DNA of 30,151 nt from Sphingomonas sp. (lineage in GTDB: Bacteria; Pseudomonadota; Alphaproteobacteria; Sphingomonadales; Sphingomonadaceae): the NCBI GenBank assembly GCA_030146605.1, contig JASLBO010000396.1:1-30151 (forward strand), in the 5' to 3' direction. The position numbers were made by a program, and so were the translations under genes. This document shows positions 17,972 to 26,014 of the stretch, piece by piece (position 1 is the first letter of the stretch; each line of letters begins with the position of its first letter). The notes beneath the pieces were generated by a model. The model had not been told where the DNA came from, searched no databases, and saw only the letters and a list, made by a program, of their open reading frames with translations.

Positions 17972-20900
17972 TCAGCGGCCCTGCTTTTCCCACCAATAGG
18001 CGCCGCGCTTCGCGGAGCCGGTTGCGACTTCGTCGAGCGTCGCGGCGTCGTAGAGCCGCCCGCCGAGCATCACTCGCGACACCTTGTCGCTGTTGCGGAT
18101 GTCGGCGGTCGGATCAGCGTCGAGCACCACCAGATCGGCAAGCTTGCCCGGCTCGAGCGAGCCGATGTCGCGCGCCATGCCGAGCGACTGCGCCGGCACG
18201 ATCGTACCGGCCCGCAGCGCCTCGACCGGAGTCATTCCGCCGCGGACGAACGACCACAATTCCCAATGCGCGCCGATCCCCGCTTGCTGCCCATGTGCGC
18301 CGATCGAGACGAGCACGCCGCGCCTGGCCAGCTTGTTCGCCTCGCGGGCATTGTCGTCGTCGACGAAATTGTCCTCGGGCGCCTTGATCCGCCGGGCATT
18401 CTCGGCGAGCAGCACGGCGGGCGGCGTGTGCGCGCGCAGCAGCGGATGCGCATAGACGTCGGTCGCCTGCCGCCAATAGGGATCCCCCGCAAGCCCGCCA
18501 TAGGTCACCACCAGGGTCGGCGTGTAGTTCGTCTTCGTCTGCGAGAAGAACTGCAGCACGTCCTCGTAGAAAGTCTCGAGCGGAACATTGTGCTCCAGCG
18601 TAGAATTGCCATCGGCGACGAGGTTCATGTCCATACCGAACAAGGATCCGCCCTCGGCCACTACCTGCATGTTCTCGCGCCGCGCCGCCTCGACCACCTG
18701 CTGGCGCTGCTCGCGCCGGGGCTGGTTGTAGTTCTTGACGCTGTTCGCGCCCTGCGCCTTGAGCCGCCGGACGTGGGCCAGCGCATCGTCGAGGCTGTCG
18801 ATCTGGGCATAGACGTCGGCGGCCTTGGCGCCGTAGACGATCTCGCCGGTCGAGAAGATGCGCGGGGCGAGGATCAGCCCGGCGCGCTGCATCTCGGCTG
18901 CCGCGAAAATCTCGCTCGACCGGTTCGACGGATCGTGGATCGTCGTGGTGCCGAGCGCGAGATTTTGCTGCATCGACCAGTTGTTCTGCGGGATCAGCTC
19001 GTCGCTGCCGGCAGGCCCGTGCGCATGCGCGTCGATCAGCCCGGGGATGATCGTCTTGCCGGTGGCGTCGACCACCGTCGCCCCTGCGGGCACCGGAGTC
19101 GAGGCACGCGGGCCTACGGCGACGATGCGGTCGCCCCGGATCACCACCACGCCATCGTCGATGATCCCGCCCGCCGCGTCGGCCATCGTCACCACGCGCG
19201 CGCCCGTGATCGCCACCGTCCGGTCCGGCTTGTCGGCGGCGACTTCGCGCGCCAGCGATACTCCGGTGGTTGGCGGCACGAAAGCCGGCGCACCTTCGGG
19301 CCGCGGCGCATTGGGGAAGAATTGGGCGGTCTCGGCAGTATAGAGCGTCGGGCCGAGGCTCCAGTGCAGCCGCTTCCCGTCGTTCGACCAGTGGATATAG
19401 TCCGCGCCGCCCGCGCTCACCCGCGTTACCGGCAGCGCCTTGGCGTCACTCGCCAGCCCTACCGACTGATTGCCCGGCATCAGCGGCACCACGAACGCGG
19501 CATAGTTCTGGCGGAACGCGACGAACTCGCCGTTCGGCGCCACCGCATAGTCGGTGACCATCTCGCCGCTCGCATGGACGCGCTTGTTCTGGCCGCCGAG
19601 ATCGGTGCTGACCAGCTGTCGCTCGCTCTTGCCGTCCTTGCCGTCCTCGCCGATCATGAAGATGCGGTCGTTGGCGGCCCCGAATTGCGGCGCGGCCATG
19701 CCCCTGGCCACGCGCACCGGCTCGCCTCCCGTGGCTGCGACGCGGTACACCCCTGGATCCTGCGACCAATTGGGGCTGGTGAGGTTGCCGGCGCCGGTCC
19801 GCTCGAACACGATCGTCTTGCCGTCGGGCGAGAAGCGCGGCCGGGCATAATGGCCGGGCTGGCTGGTCACGTCGCGCGCCGCACCGCCGCTCGCTGCCAC
19901 GGTGCGGATCCGCCCCAGCCCTGCATCGGTCCAGCCGACGAATACCACCGATCGCCCGTCGCGCGACCAGCTCGGGAACAGCTCGAAGCCGTCGCCGCCG
20001 CTGGTCAGCCGCTTCGCCGCCGCGCCGCCGACAGGCTTGATCCACAATTTGCCGAGACTCTCGAACACCACACGGTCGCCACCCGGCGAAACCGATGCAA
20101 AGCGCGGCATCGACGTGGTGAAGCGATCGGGCGCGACTGCGATCTGCGGGTGGGGTGCGTCGATCACTCCGCGGCTGTCGTTCACCGTAAACGGAATCTC
20201 GCGCACATTCGCACCGTCGGCATCGATCCGCCGGATCTTGCCCTTGGCCCAGAATACCAGCGACTGGCCGTCGGGCGTCCACGCCATGTTGGGATAGACG
20301 CCGGTGACCGCCCAGGTCTCCTGGACGTCCTGGTCGAGACCGTCATAGATCTTGCGCTCCTCGCCCAAGGCGAGGTCCTTCACATAGAGCTTCGAACGGG
20401 TCGCCTCGCGCCGCACGAAGGCGATCTTCTTGCCGTCGGGCGACGGCGTCGGCCGCACCGCGCCGCCCGCACCGCTCACCGCGGTGGTCACCTCGCCGGT
20501 GTCGAGCTCGTAGCGCTCGATGTCGAACAGCCCGGTGTTCGAATCCTGGGCATATTCGAAGATCGGCCCCGGCGTGACGTTGCGGGTGTAGAAGATCGAC
20601 TTCCCGTCCCTGGCATAGATCGGCTCGCCCAATTCCTTCTGATGCGTCTCGTTGGGCCGCTTGACCAGCATCACGCCGGCCCCGCCCGAGACGTGATAGA
20701 GCCAGACCTCGCCCGTCCCGAGCGAGCGGCCGGTGGTGAAATGCTTCTTCGCGGCGATATAGCGCCCGTCGGGGCTCCAGCTCGGCTGGTTGAGCAGCCG
20801 GAATTCCTCTTTGGTCACCTGGCGCTTGTCCGAACCGTCGCGGTTCATCACCCAGATGTTGTCGCCGCCGCCGCGATCCGACGTGAAGGCGATCCGCCGC

Positions 20901-21349
20901 CCGTCGGGCGAGAAACGCGGCTGGACCTCCCAGGCGAGCCCCTCGGCGATCCGCGTCGGCGTGCCGCCTGCGATCGGCAGGGTATAGATGTCTCCCAGCA
21001 GCGCGAAGGCGATCGTCCCACCATCCGGGCTGACGTCGAGGTCCATCCAGCTGCCTTCGGAGACGCGGATGGGAATCTGGCGGATGGTCGCCCCCGTCGG
21101 TGCGTTGACGTCCCATTTGGGCGCCTTGTCGCTCTTCGACACCGGCGCAACCGGCGTAGCGGGTGCCGCGGCCACGGGTGTACCGGCCGGCGTCGGTTGC
21201 GGCTGCTCGACAGGCGGACGGACGATCTCGTCTTCGGGAGCCTGGGTCTGCTGCACCGGCTTCTGCTGCGAGGGAGGAGCGACCTGTGCCGCAGCCTGAT
21301 GAGCGGCAAGTGCAACCAGCGAGACGAGCGCGACCGCGTGAAGTTTCAT
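17972..21349 (-). CDS. Exported fusion of a TolB/PD40-like beta-propeller and an amidohydrolase
   Basis: An 1125-residue protein with a Sec signal peptide (MKLHAVALVSLVALAAHQAAA) and a Gln/Pro/Ala-rich linker to about residue 75. Many PD40-type propeller strands follow (VSPDGGTIAF, FSPDGRRIAFTSDRGG, WSPDGRYIAAKK, FSPDGKTIVFERTG) from about 95 to 690. An amidohydrolase domain runs from about 715 to the end. It shows VVDATGKTIIPGLIDAHAHG, with the metal-binding HxH at 775-777, VKNYN near 872 (possible carboxylated Lys) and the closing SLEPGKLADLVVLDADP. The family is seen in sphingomonads and xanthomonads as periplasmic amide/peptide hydrolases of unknown substrate; this statement is from memory. 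The ATG has a clear AGGGAGA ribosome site. The DUF885 gene follows after 23 nt, which supports a shared peptide- or amide-degrading role. No frame defect seen. Confidence 0.93.
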   Translation of the reverse strand: MKLHAVALVSLVALAAHQAAAQVAPPSQQKPVQQTQAPEDEIVRPPVEQPQPTPAGTPVAAAPATPVAPVSKSDKAPKWDVNAPTGATIRQIPIRVSEGSWMDLDVSPDGGTIAFALLGDIYTLPIAGGTPTRIAEGLAWEVQPRFSPDGRRIAFTSDRGGGDNIWVMNRDGSDKRQVTKEEFRLLNQPSWSPDGRYIAAKKHFTTGRSLGTGEVWLYHVSGGAGVMLVKRPNETHQKELGEPIYARDGKSIFYTRNVTPGPIFEYAQDSNTGLFDIERYELDTGEVTTAVSGAGGAVRPTPSPDGKKIAFVRREATRSKLYVKDLALGEERKIYDGLDQDVQETWAVTGVYPNMAWTPDGQSLVFWAKGKIRRIDADGANVREIPFTVNDSRGVIDAPHPQIAVAPDRFTTSMPRFASVSPGGDRVVFESLGKLWIKPVGGAAAKRLTSGGDGFELFPSWSRDGRSVVFVGWTDAGLGRIRTVAASGGAARDVTSQPGHYARPRFSPDGKTIVFERTGAGNLTSPNWSQDPGVYRVAATGGEPVRVARGMAAPQFGAANDRIFMIGEDGKDGKSERQLVSTDLGGQNKRVHASGEMVTDYAVAPNGEFVAFRQNYAAFVVPLMPGNQSVGLASDAKALPVTRVSAGGADYIHWSNDGKRLHWSLGPTLYTAETAQFFPNAPRPEGAPAFVPPTTGVSLAREVAADKPDRTVAITGARVVTMADAAGGIIDDGVVVIRGDRIVAVGPRASTPVPAGATVVDATGKTIIPGLIDAHAHGPAGSDELIPQNNWSMQQNLALGTTTIHDPSNRSSEIFAAAEMQRAGLILAPRIFSTGEIVYGAKAADVYAQIDSLDDALAHVRRLKAQGANSVKNYNQPRREQRQQVVEAARRENMQVVAEGGSLFGMDMNLVADGNSTLEHNVPLETFYEDVLQFFSQTKTNYTPTLVVTYGGLAGDPYWRQATDVYAHPLLRAHTPPAVLLAENARRIKAPEDNFVDDDNAREANKLARRGVLVSIGAHGQQAGIGAHWELWSFVRGGMTPVEALRAGTIVPAQSLGMARDIGSLEPGKLADLVVLDADPTADIRNSDKVSRVMLGGRLYDAATLDEVATGSAKRGAYWWEKQGR

Positions 21350-21478
21350 GATTCTCCCTTCTTCCTGAGCGGCGCACTATCGGCGGCCAAGCCCGTCGGC
21401 GCAATCGGCAAGCGGTCGATCAACGTCATCGTATTTGGAATAATCGGCTTTGCGGGAGTGCCTGCCGAAGGCGGCAAC

Positions 21479-21520
21479 GCCGCGCAGACTCTACCGCCAA
21501 AGCGGCAGAATCTGCGCGGC
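21479..21520. terminator. Long stem-loop between the small membrane-protein gene and the propeller-amidohydrolase gene
   Basis: GCCGCGCAGA (21479-21488) pairs perfectly with TCTGCGCGGC (21511-21520). Inside it, CTCTA-CCGC pairs imperfectly with GCGG-CAGAA around a CAAA loop, giving a nearly continuous 18-bp stem. It lies 57 bp after the stop of the gene at 21578-21772 and about 130 bp before the start of the gene at 21349. It probably ends the upstream transcript. No T-run is seen on either side, so factor-independent termination is not certain. Confidence 0.6.
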
Positions 21521-21577
21521 GAAGATCATGCTGCGGAGCGCCGGAGCCTGCATGCGATTGCAGGCGCGCTCACCCGG

Positions 21578-21772
21578 TCAGCGGCGCACGCCCCGCACTG
21601 TGTTCAGCACGGCGATCGCGGCGACGCCGAGGAAAGCCGCACTGGTCCATGGCCGTGCCCGGGCGAAGCTCTTCGCTTTCTCGGTGATCGGCGCGCTGCC
21701 GGAAAAATGGGTGCGGAAATCGTCGGTAAGCGCAGTCTTGCCGTTCGATTCGGGGGCAGCGGTCTCAACCAT
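21578..21772 (-). CDS. Small single-pass membrane protein (64 aa)
   Basis: A short protein with a polar N-terminal half rich in Glu, Thr and Ser, then AKSFARARPWTSAAFLGVAAIAVLNTVRGVRR. That is one hydrophobic helix (about residues 45-59) flanked by basic residues. The layout resembles the C-terminal anchor of DUF883/ElaB-YqjD-like proteins, though it is shorter and not clearly a member. The ATG has GGAG seven bases upstream, which supports a real gene. It lies 244 bp downstream of the LytTR gene on the same strand and is closed off by a strong hairpin. Function unknown; a membrane-stress or ribosome-anchoring role as in YqjD is only a guess. Confidence 0.65.
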   Translation of the reverse strand: MVETAAPESNGKTALTDDFRTHFSGSAPITEKAKSFARARPWTSAAFLGVAAIAVLNTVRGVRR

Positions 21773-21992
21773 TGATCATCTCCGTCCAGGGCGCCGGATG
21801 CGCCGGTTCGAGGCGTCAACGCATCGACGGCACCTGGTGTCCGGCCTTTCGACGAAACCACCCGAGCCGGGCCGTTCGGGCAGGACCGGCGGAGTTTTGC
21901 CGGGGCCGCCCACAGGGCGCGGTCGGCTCCTGTCGAGCAGGGAGCACGGCGGAGACCGGCGATGACAATCTGCGGCTCGACCATGGCCCGCT

Positions 21993-22018
21993 CCAGACGA
22001 TCTTAACGCCAGACGATC
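21993..22018. promoter_or_regulatory. Perfect 10-bp direct repeat at the end of the LytTR gene
   Basis: CCAGACGATC occurs at 21993-22002 and 22009-22018, 16 bp apart start to start. The second copy overlaps the LytTR stop codon. LytTR regulators bind paired direct repeats, usually with wider spacing (about 21 bp), so this is only a weak operator candidate for the small gene at 21772. Chance is possible. Confidence 0.25.
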
Positions 22019-22895
22019 AGCCAAGCGCGGCCCAGCCGGCCAGCGCCGCACGGTAACGGCGGCTCAGGCGTATCGTCGCGCCGCTGGAGAGTTCGAGCAA
22101 CGCATCGCCCCTGCCCGCGCCGCGAACCGCGCGTACCTTGTCGCGTCGCACGATCGCCGTGCGGTGGACGCGCGCGAAATCGCCCTGGGGTAAAGCAGCA
22201 TCCAATGCCGAAAGCGAGCTGTCCACGAGGATCGTTCCCGCGCTGCTATGAACCTCGACATAGTCTCCCGCCGCGCCGACCCATTCGATCGCCTCGAGCG
22301 CCAGATGCTGTCGCCGGCCGCCGGCGCGAACCCAAAGCCCCTTGGTGGGCGCCGGAGAAACTGCGGCGTCGAGGGCGTCGCGCGCAGCCGCGGCGTCACG
22401 CGCCCGCCGCCGGCGCAGGACCGCAAGCGCCACGATTGCCGCGCAAGCGAGCGCGCCGGTATCGAGATTGGCGCCGAGAACATAAGGGATCATCTCGATC
22501 GGCGAGGCGAAGCCGCCCCCATAGATCGGCCAATAAAGCAGGCTGAACAGCCCCACATGCACCACCAGCGCGGCAGGAACCCCCAGCGCCAGCGCAGCAG
22601 CACGAACGACCCGGGGTGCCTCTGCAGCAACGACGCGGCCGGCGATCGCAAGGAGCATCGGGCCGAGCAGCGCCCATATTGAGTAGATCGCCGCCGTATA
22701 GCCGAGCGCCGGCCAGAACGGCTGCGGACGCCCCTGCAGCTCCGCGAGGATCTGACCCTGCAGTGTCGCCAACGCGGTGAGCGCCACCCAGGGCAGCACG
22801 CCCGGCACAAGCAGCGCGCGCACCCGGGAACCCATTACAAGCCGTTTAGCGTGGCGAGCCCTCCAGGCCCCTCTACGCGGCGACTCGCCTGCCAT
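22017..22895 (-). CDS. Membrane-anchored LytTR-family transcriptional regulator
   Basis: A 292-residue protein with four hydrophobic segments at about 26-48, 63-88, 97-124 and 135-160, an Arg-rich inner-face stretch RRRRAR, and a C-terminal LytTR DNA-binding domain at about 185-290. The hallmark FARVHRTAIVRRDKV, near 240-254, matches the FxRxHRS consensus of LytTR domains. EWVGAAGDYVEVH and RLSRRYRAAL complete the domain. There is no receiver domain, so it is not a classical response regulator; it belongs to the membrane LytTR type, which senses through its helices. It begins 15 bp after the GMC oxidoreductase stop on the same strand, which suggests co-transcription and control of the sugar operon. 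Start choice is uncertain: ATG at 22895 or ATG at 22832 (MGSRVRALLV), neither with a strong ribosome site. Confidence 0.85.
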   Translation of the reverse strand: MAGESPRRGAWRARHAKRLVMGSRVRALLVPGVLPWVALTALATLQGQILAELQGRPQPFWPALGYTAAIYSIWALLGPMLLAIAGRVVAAEAPRVVRAAALALGVPAALVVHVGLFSLLYWPIYGGGFASPIEMIPYVLGANLDTGALACAAIVALAVLRRRRARDAAAARDALDAAVSPAPTKGLWVRAGGRRQHLALEAIEWVGAAGDYVEVHSSAGTILVDSSLSALDAALPQGDFARVHRTAIVRRDKVRAVRGAGRGDALLELSSGATIRLSRRYRAALAGWAALG

Positions 22896-22910
22896 CGGCT
22901 TTGCCCCGGT

Positions 22911-24587
22911 TCAGGCCTTCCGCAACTGCTTCACCGCATGATCCGCGGCGCGCGCAGTGAATGCCATGAACGTCAGCGAGGGATTCACGCATGACACCGA
23001 GGCCATCTGCGCCCCGTCGGTGACATAGAGGTTGGACGCGTCATGCGCCTGGCTCCAGCCGTTGAGCACCGATTTGCGCGGGTCCGCGCCCATCCGCGCG
23101 CCGCCCATTTCGTGGATCGCGTCGCCGGGGACATGCTCATCCTCGGAGCTCGTCACGTTCTGGAGACCCGCGGCCTTGAGCATCGCCTCGCCCTGGATCC
23201 GCGCATCGGCCATCATCTTCAGCTCGTTTTCGCGGAAACGGACGTCGAAGCGCAGCAGCGGCACGCCGAACCGGTCGACCTTGCTGGCATGCAGCGAGAC
23301 CTGATTGTCCTTGTAGGGCAGGCATTCGCCGAACGCGCCCATGCTGAAGGTCCACGGCGCATATTTGCGCATGCCATGCTTCATCGAGGCGCCGAAGCCG
23401 ACCGGCGGCGCCGGATTGCGCCGGGCGCTGCCCTGATAGCCGTAGCCGCGCTTGAACCCGACCCCTTCGTCGCCGCCGATGTTGCGGAAACGCGGGACAT
23501 AGACCCCGCCCGGGCGGCGGCCATATTCAATATAGTCGGTCATCCCGGGGATCTCGCCCTCGACCCCGACGCGGAAGATGTGATCCATCACATATTTGCC
23601 CAGCGTCCCGCTCGCGTCGAAATGGCTGCGCCCGCTGCCGGGCGCGCGCGAGTTCATCAGGATCTGGGTCGAAGCCATCGCCGAGGCGCACAGGAAGACG
23701 AGATCGGCGTTGATCACTTGCGCCTGCCCGGTGTTCGCGTCGATGAAGCGCACGCCGGTGACGCGCTTCTTCGCGGCATCATATTCGAGGTTGGTGACCA
23801 CCGCGTCCGACTGGAGCGTCAGCCGCCCGGTCGCCCGGGCTGCCGGCAAGGTCACTGCCTGGGTCGAAAAATAGGCGCCGAACGAGCAGCCGTTGCCGCA
23901 TTGGTTGCGGAACTGGCATTTGGTGCGGTTCTGGTCGGGCTTGTCCACCGTCAAATTGGACAGCCGCGTGTTGATCAGCTTGCGGCCGGGGAATTTGGCC
24001 TCGAGCCGTTCCTTGACCCACTTCTCCGCGATATTCATCGGGATCGGCGGCTGGAACTCGCTATCGGGCAGATAGGCCAGATTCTCGCGCGAGCCCGAAA
24101 CGCCGATATATTTCTCGACATAGGAATACCACGGCGCGACGTCGTCATAGCCGATCGGCCATTCGCCATCGATGCCGTCGCGCTTGTTGGCCTCGAAATC
24201 CTCCGGCGCCCAGCGGAAGCTCCAGCGTCCCCAGATCAGCGACTTGCCGCCGACCGCGCCGGGGCGGATCCAGTAGAATTTCTCGCCTTCGTCGAAGGCA
24301 TAGGGATTCAGCCGGTCGTCATTGTAGAAGCCCTGGTTGCTGGGTGCGACATAGCCGTGCTTGGCAATGAAATAGTCGCTCTCGACCAGCGGCTTGGGCA
24401 TGATGTTGCGCGCCGGGATCTCAAAGGCGGGCTTGCCGTCATACGGATAGCCCTCGCCATGCTCGACCATCCTGCCGCGGTCGAGCATCAGGACGCGCAG
24501 TCCCTTTTCAGTGAGTTCCTTCGCGGCAAAGCCGCCGCTGACGCCCGATCCGATGACGATCGCGTCGAACCTGTTGGTCGAAGCCAT
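22911..24587 (-). CDS. GMC-family FAD oxidoreductase, large subunit of a glucoside 3-dehydrogenase-like complex
   Basis: A 558-residue flavoprotein. The FAD-binding GxGxxG is at 13-18 (GSGVSG), with a second FAD element GAVGGKSLIWG at about 110-120. The catalytic pair is H492 (IHEMGGARMG) and N535 (CVNPSLTF). Cysteines C224, C230 and C234 (KCQFRNQCGNGC) lie where quinone/cytochrome-linked sugar dehydrogenases carry an iron-sulfur cluster; that assignment is inferred. The protein has no signal peptide. A Tat-signal small subunit is encoded two genes upstream, and in this family the large subunit is exported by hitch-hiking on it. The known relatives, such as the Caulobacter LacA type, oxidise C3 of glycosides to 3-keto-glycosides. 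A GGGAGA ribosome site precedes the ATG and the gap to the upstream gene is 21 bp. Substrate range cannot be read from the sequence. Confidence 0.9.
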   Translation of the reverse strand: MASTNRFDAIVIGSGVSGGFAAKELTEKGLRVLMLDRGRMVEHGEGYPYDGKPAFEIPARNIMPKPLVESDYFIAKHGYVAPSNQGFYNDDRLNPYAFDEGEKFYWIRPGAVGGKSLIWGRWSFRWAPEDFEANKRDGIDGEWPIGYDDVAPWYSYVEKYIGVSGSRENLAYLPDSEFQPPIPMNIAEKWVKERLEAKFPGRKLINTRLSNLTVDKPDQNRTKCQFRNQCGNGCSFGAYFSTQAVTLPAARATGRLTLQSDAVVTNLEYDAAKKRVTGVRFIDANTGQAQVINADLVFLCASAMASTQILMNSRAPGSGRSHFDASGTLGKYVMDHIFRVGVEGEIPGMTDYIEYGRRPGGVYVPRFRNIGGDEGVGFKRGYGYQGSARRNPAPPVGFGASMKHGMRKYAPWTFSMGAFGECLPYKDNQVSLHASKVDRFGVPLLRFDVRFRENELKMMADARIQGEAMLKAAGLQNVTSSEDEHVPGDAIHEMGGARMGADPRKSVLNGWSQAHDASNLYVTDGAQMASVSCVNPSLTFMAFTARAADHAVKQLRKA

Positions 24588-24608
24588 GTTTTATCTCCCG
24601 CTATCGGA

Positions 24609-25448
24609 TCAGAAACGCAGCGCGCGCAGCGTCTGGAAGCTTGTGGTGACGTCGGGAAGATACGGCGCGGGCGCCTGATCGTTCTCGACGTAGAAATGCC
24701 GGACCCCGGCGCCGCCCTTGCGCTTGAACAGCGCGGCGAAGTCGATCGTCCCGGCGCCAACCGCAGTCATGCTGCGATCCGGACGCATGTCCTTGACGTG
24801 ATAGGCATAGAGCCGCGTCCCGAGCCGGTCGATCAGCGCCGCCGGATTCTCCCCGGCAAAGGCGGCCCAATAGAGGTCGAGCTCGACCTTGACGAGCGCG
24901 GGGTCGGTTTCCTTGAGGAACCGGTCGTAAAGACTCACCCCGCCCGGCTTGATCGTGAACTCGAAATCGTGATTGTGATAAGCGAAGCCCAGCCCGGCTT
25001 TCTTCAGGTCAATGGCGAAGTGATTGAAAATGGGCAAAGCCGCCTGCCAACCCGCCTCCGTGCGGTGCTCGTCGGTCATGTAGGGCAGCACGATCGTGTC
25101 GGCGCCGAGCGCTTTGGCCATCACCACCGACTGGTCGAATTTCTGGAGCAGCGCGTCATAGCCGACATGCACCGACGGCGATTTGAGCCCGAGCCGGTCC
25201 ATCGTCTTGCGCAGCAGGGAATGGTCCATCGCGTCATAACCGCCGCCGCCATATTCTACTTCGCGATAGCCGATCCGCGCGATCTGCTCGAGCGTGCCGA
25301 CCGGGTCCTTCGCGAAGATGTCGCGCACGGTGTAGAGCTGAATGCCGATCTTCTTGATCTGCGCGGCGGAGGCGGCTTTGAGATCGACAAGAGCAAGCGC
25401 GGCAAAGCCGCCGGCGCCGGCAAGCAGGTTTCTGCGGCTGATCATCAT
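24609..25448 (-). CDS. Tat-exported sugar phosphate isomerase/epimerase-like TIM barrel
   Basis: A 279-residue AP-endonuclease-2/xylose-isomerase-like TIM barrel with a Tat signal (SRRNLLAGAGGFAALAL). Metal-site candidates are E65 (REVEYGG), the AYHNHDFEF segment, the Glu/Asp of VKVELDLYW, and YHVKDM. Export of such a barrel is unusual for a cytosolic sugar-phosphate isomerase. It fits an enzyme acting on periplasmic 3-keto-glycosides: members of this fold in 3-keto-glycoside gene sets are reported to act as lyases. The ATG overlaps the preceding stop as ATGATG/TGA (25445-25448), so translation is coupled. Specific activity is inferred. Confidence 0.88.
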   Translation of the reverse strand: MMISRRNLLAGAGGFAALALVDLKAASAAQIKKIGIQLYTVRDIFAKDPVGTLEQIARIGYREVEYGGGGYDAMDHSLLRKTMDRLGLKSPSVHVGYDALLQKFDQSVVMAKALGADTIVLPYMTDEHRTEAGWQAALPIFNHFAIDLKKAGLGFAYHNHDFEFTIKPGGVSLYDRFLKETDPALVKVELDLYWAAFAGENPAALIDRLGTRLYAYHVKDMRPDRSMTAVGAGTIDFAALFKRKGGAGVRHFYVENDQAPAPYLPDVTTSFQTLRALRF

Positions 25449-26014
25449 GAGCTGTAGACCTTGTTGACCTGGGCGTAAGGGAAGGCGCCGTTATACTCGC
25501 CCGGCACCGGCAGATATTCGCGCTCCTGCGTGATGCCGATCTCGGAAGTGTAATAGCCGGTGATGACGAGCTGGCGGAACGCCTCGAAGAACTTGCCGCC
25601 CGAGGGCAATTGGTCGTTCATCGCGAGAGTCAGCAGGGCGTCCTGCTGCGCCGGCGTCGCTTGCGCGGCGGAGACCTTATGATCCTGCAGGCCGCGCGCC
25701 TCGATCGCGGCCAGCCCGGCGAGAATCGGCACCCGATCCTCGGGCTTCGCCCAATCGGCGAGCAGTTTCTCGATATAGGCCGGCACGCCCGCGGCGATCG
25801 CGCCCGGGGTATCGGTGGTCGGGATGACGCGTTCGCTGAGCGCCGACACCAAAGCGCGCTGCGCCGGGGTGAACACCGCCACGCTCGGCGGGCCCTCGCT
25901 GATCGCGGGTATGTTCGCGCCCTGCGGGGCGCCGGCAGCGCGCGCGATCGGCGCGAACAGCCCGGCGCCGAACATGCCGACGACACCGGCCAGCGCAGTT
26001 CTCCGGTCGATCAC
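25445..26014 (-). CDS. Gluconate-2-dehydrogenase subunit 3-like small subunit with Tat signal
   Basis: A 189-residue protein with a Tat signal (DRRTALAGVVGMFGAGL, then APIARAAG) and the helical small-subunit fold of PF13618: FTPAQRALVSALSERVIPTTDTPGA, FFEAFRQLVITGYYTSEIG, and the C-terminal EYNGAFPYAQV. In this family it escorts the folded, FAD-loaded GMC subunit across the inner membrane and stabilises it. It starts at a GTG (26014) that overlaps the preceding TGA as GTGA, with GGAGAAGG upstream. It lies two genes before the GMC large subunit, the expected partner. Length is normal for the family. Confidence 0.9.
   Translation of the reverse strand: MIDRRTALAGVVGMFGAGLFAPIARAAGAPQGANIPAISEGPPSVAVFTPAQRALVSALSERVIPTTDTPGAIAAGVPAYIEKLLADWAKPEDRVPILAGLAAIEARGLQDHKVSAAQATPAQQDALLTLAMNDQLPSGGKFFEAFRQLVITGYYTSEIGITQEREYLPVPGEYNGAFPYAQVNKVYSS

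Noticed and set aside
17435..21775. Plus-strand frame of 1446 codons
   Set aside because: Its length is striking, but it mirrors the propeller-amidohydrolase and DUF885 genes and has no domain, signal or ribosome site.
23043..25457. Plus-strand frame of 804 codons
   Set aside because: Antisense to the GMC and TIM-barrel genes, which have catalytic motifs and good starts.
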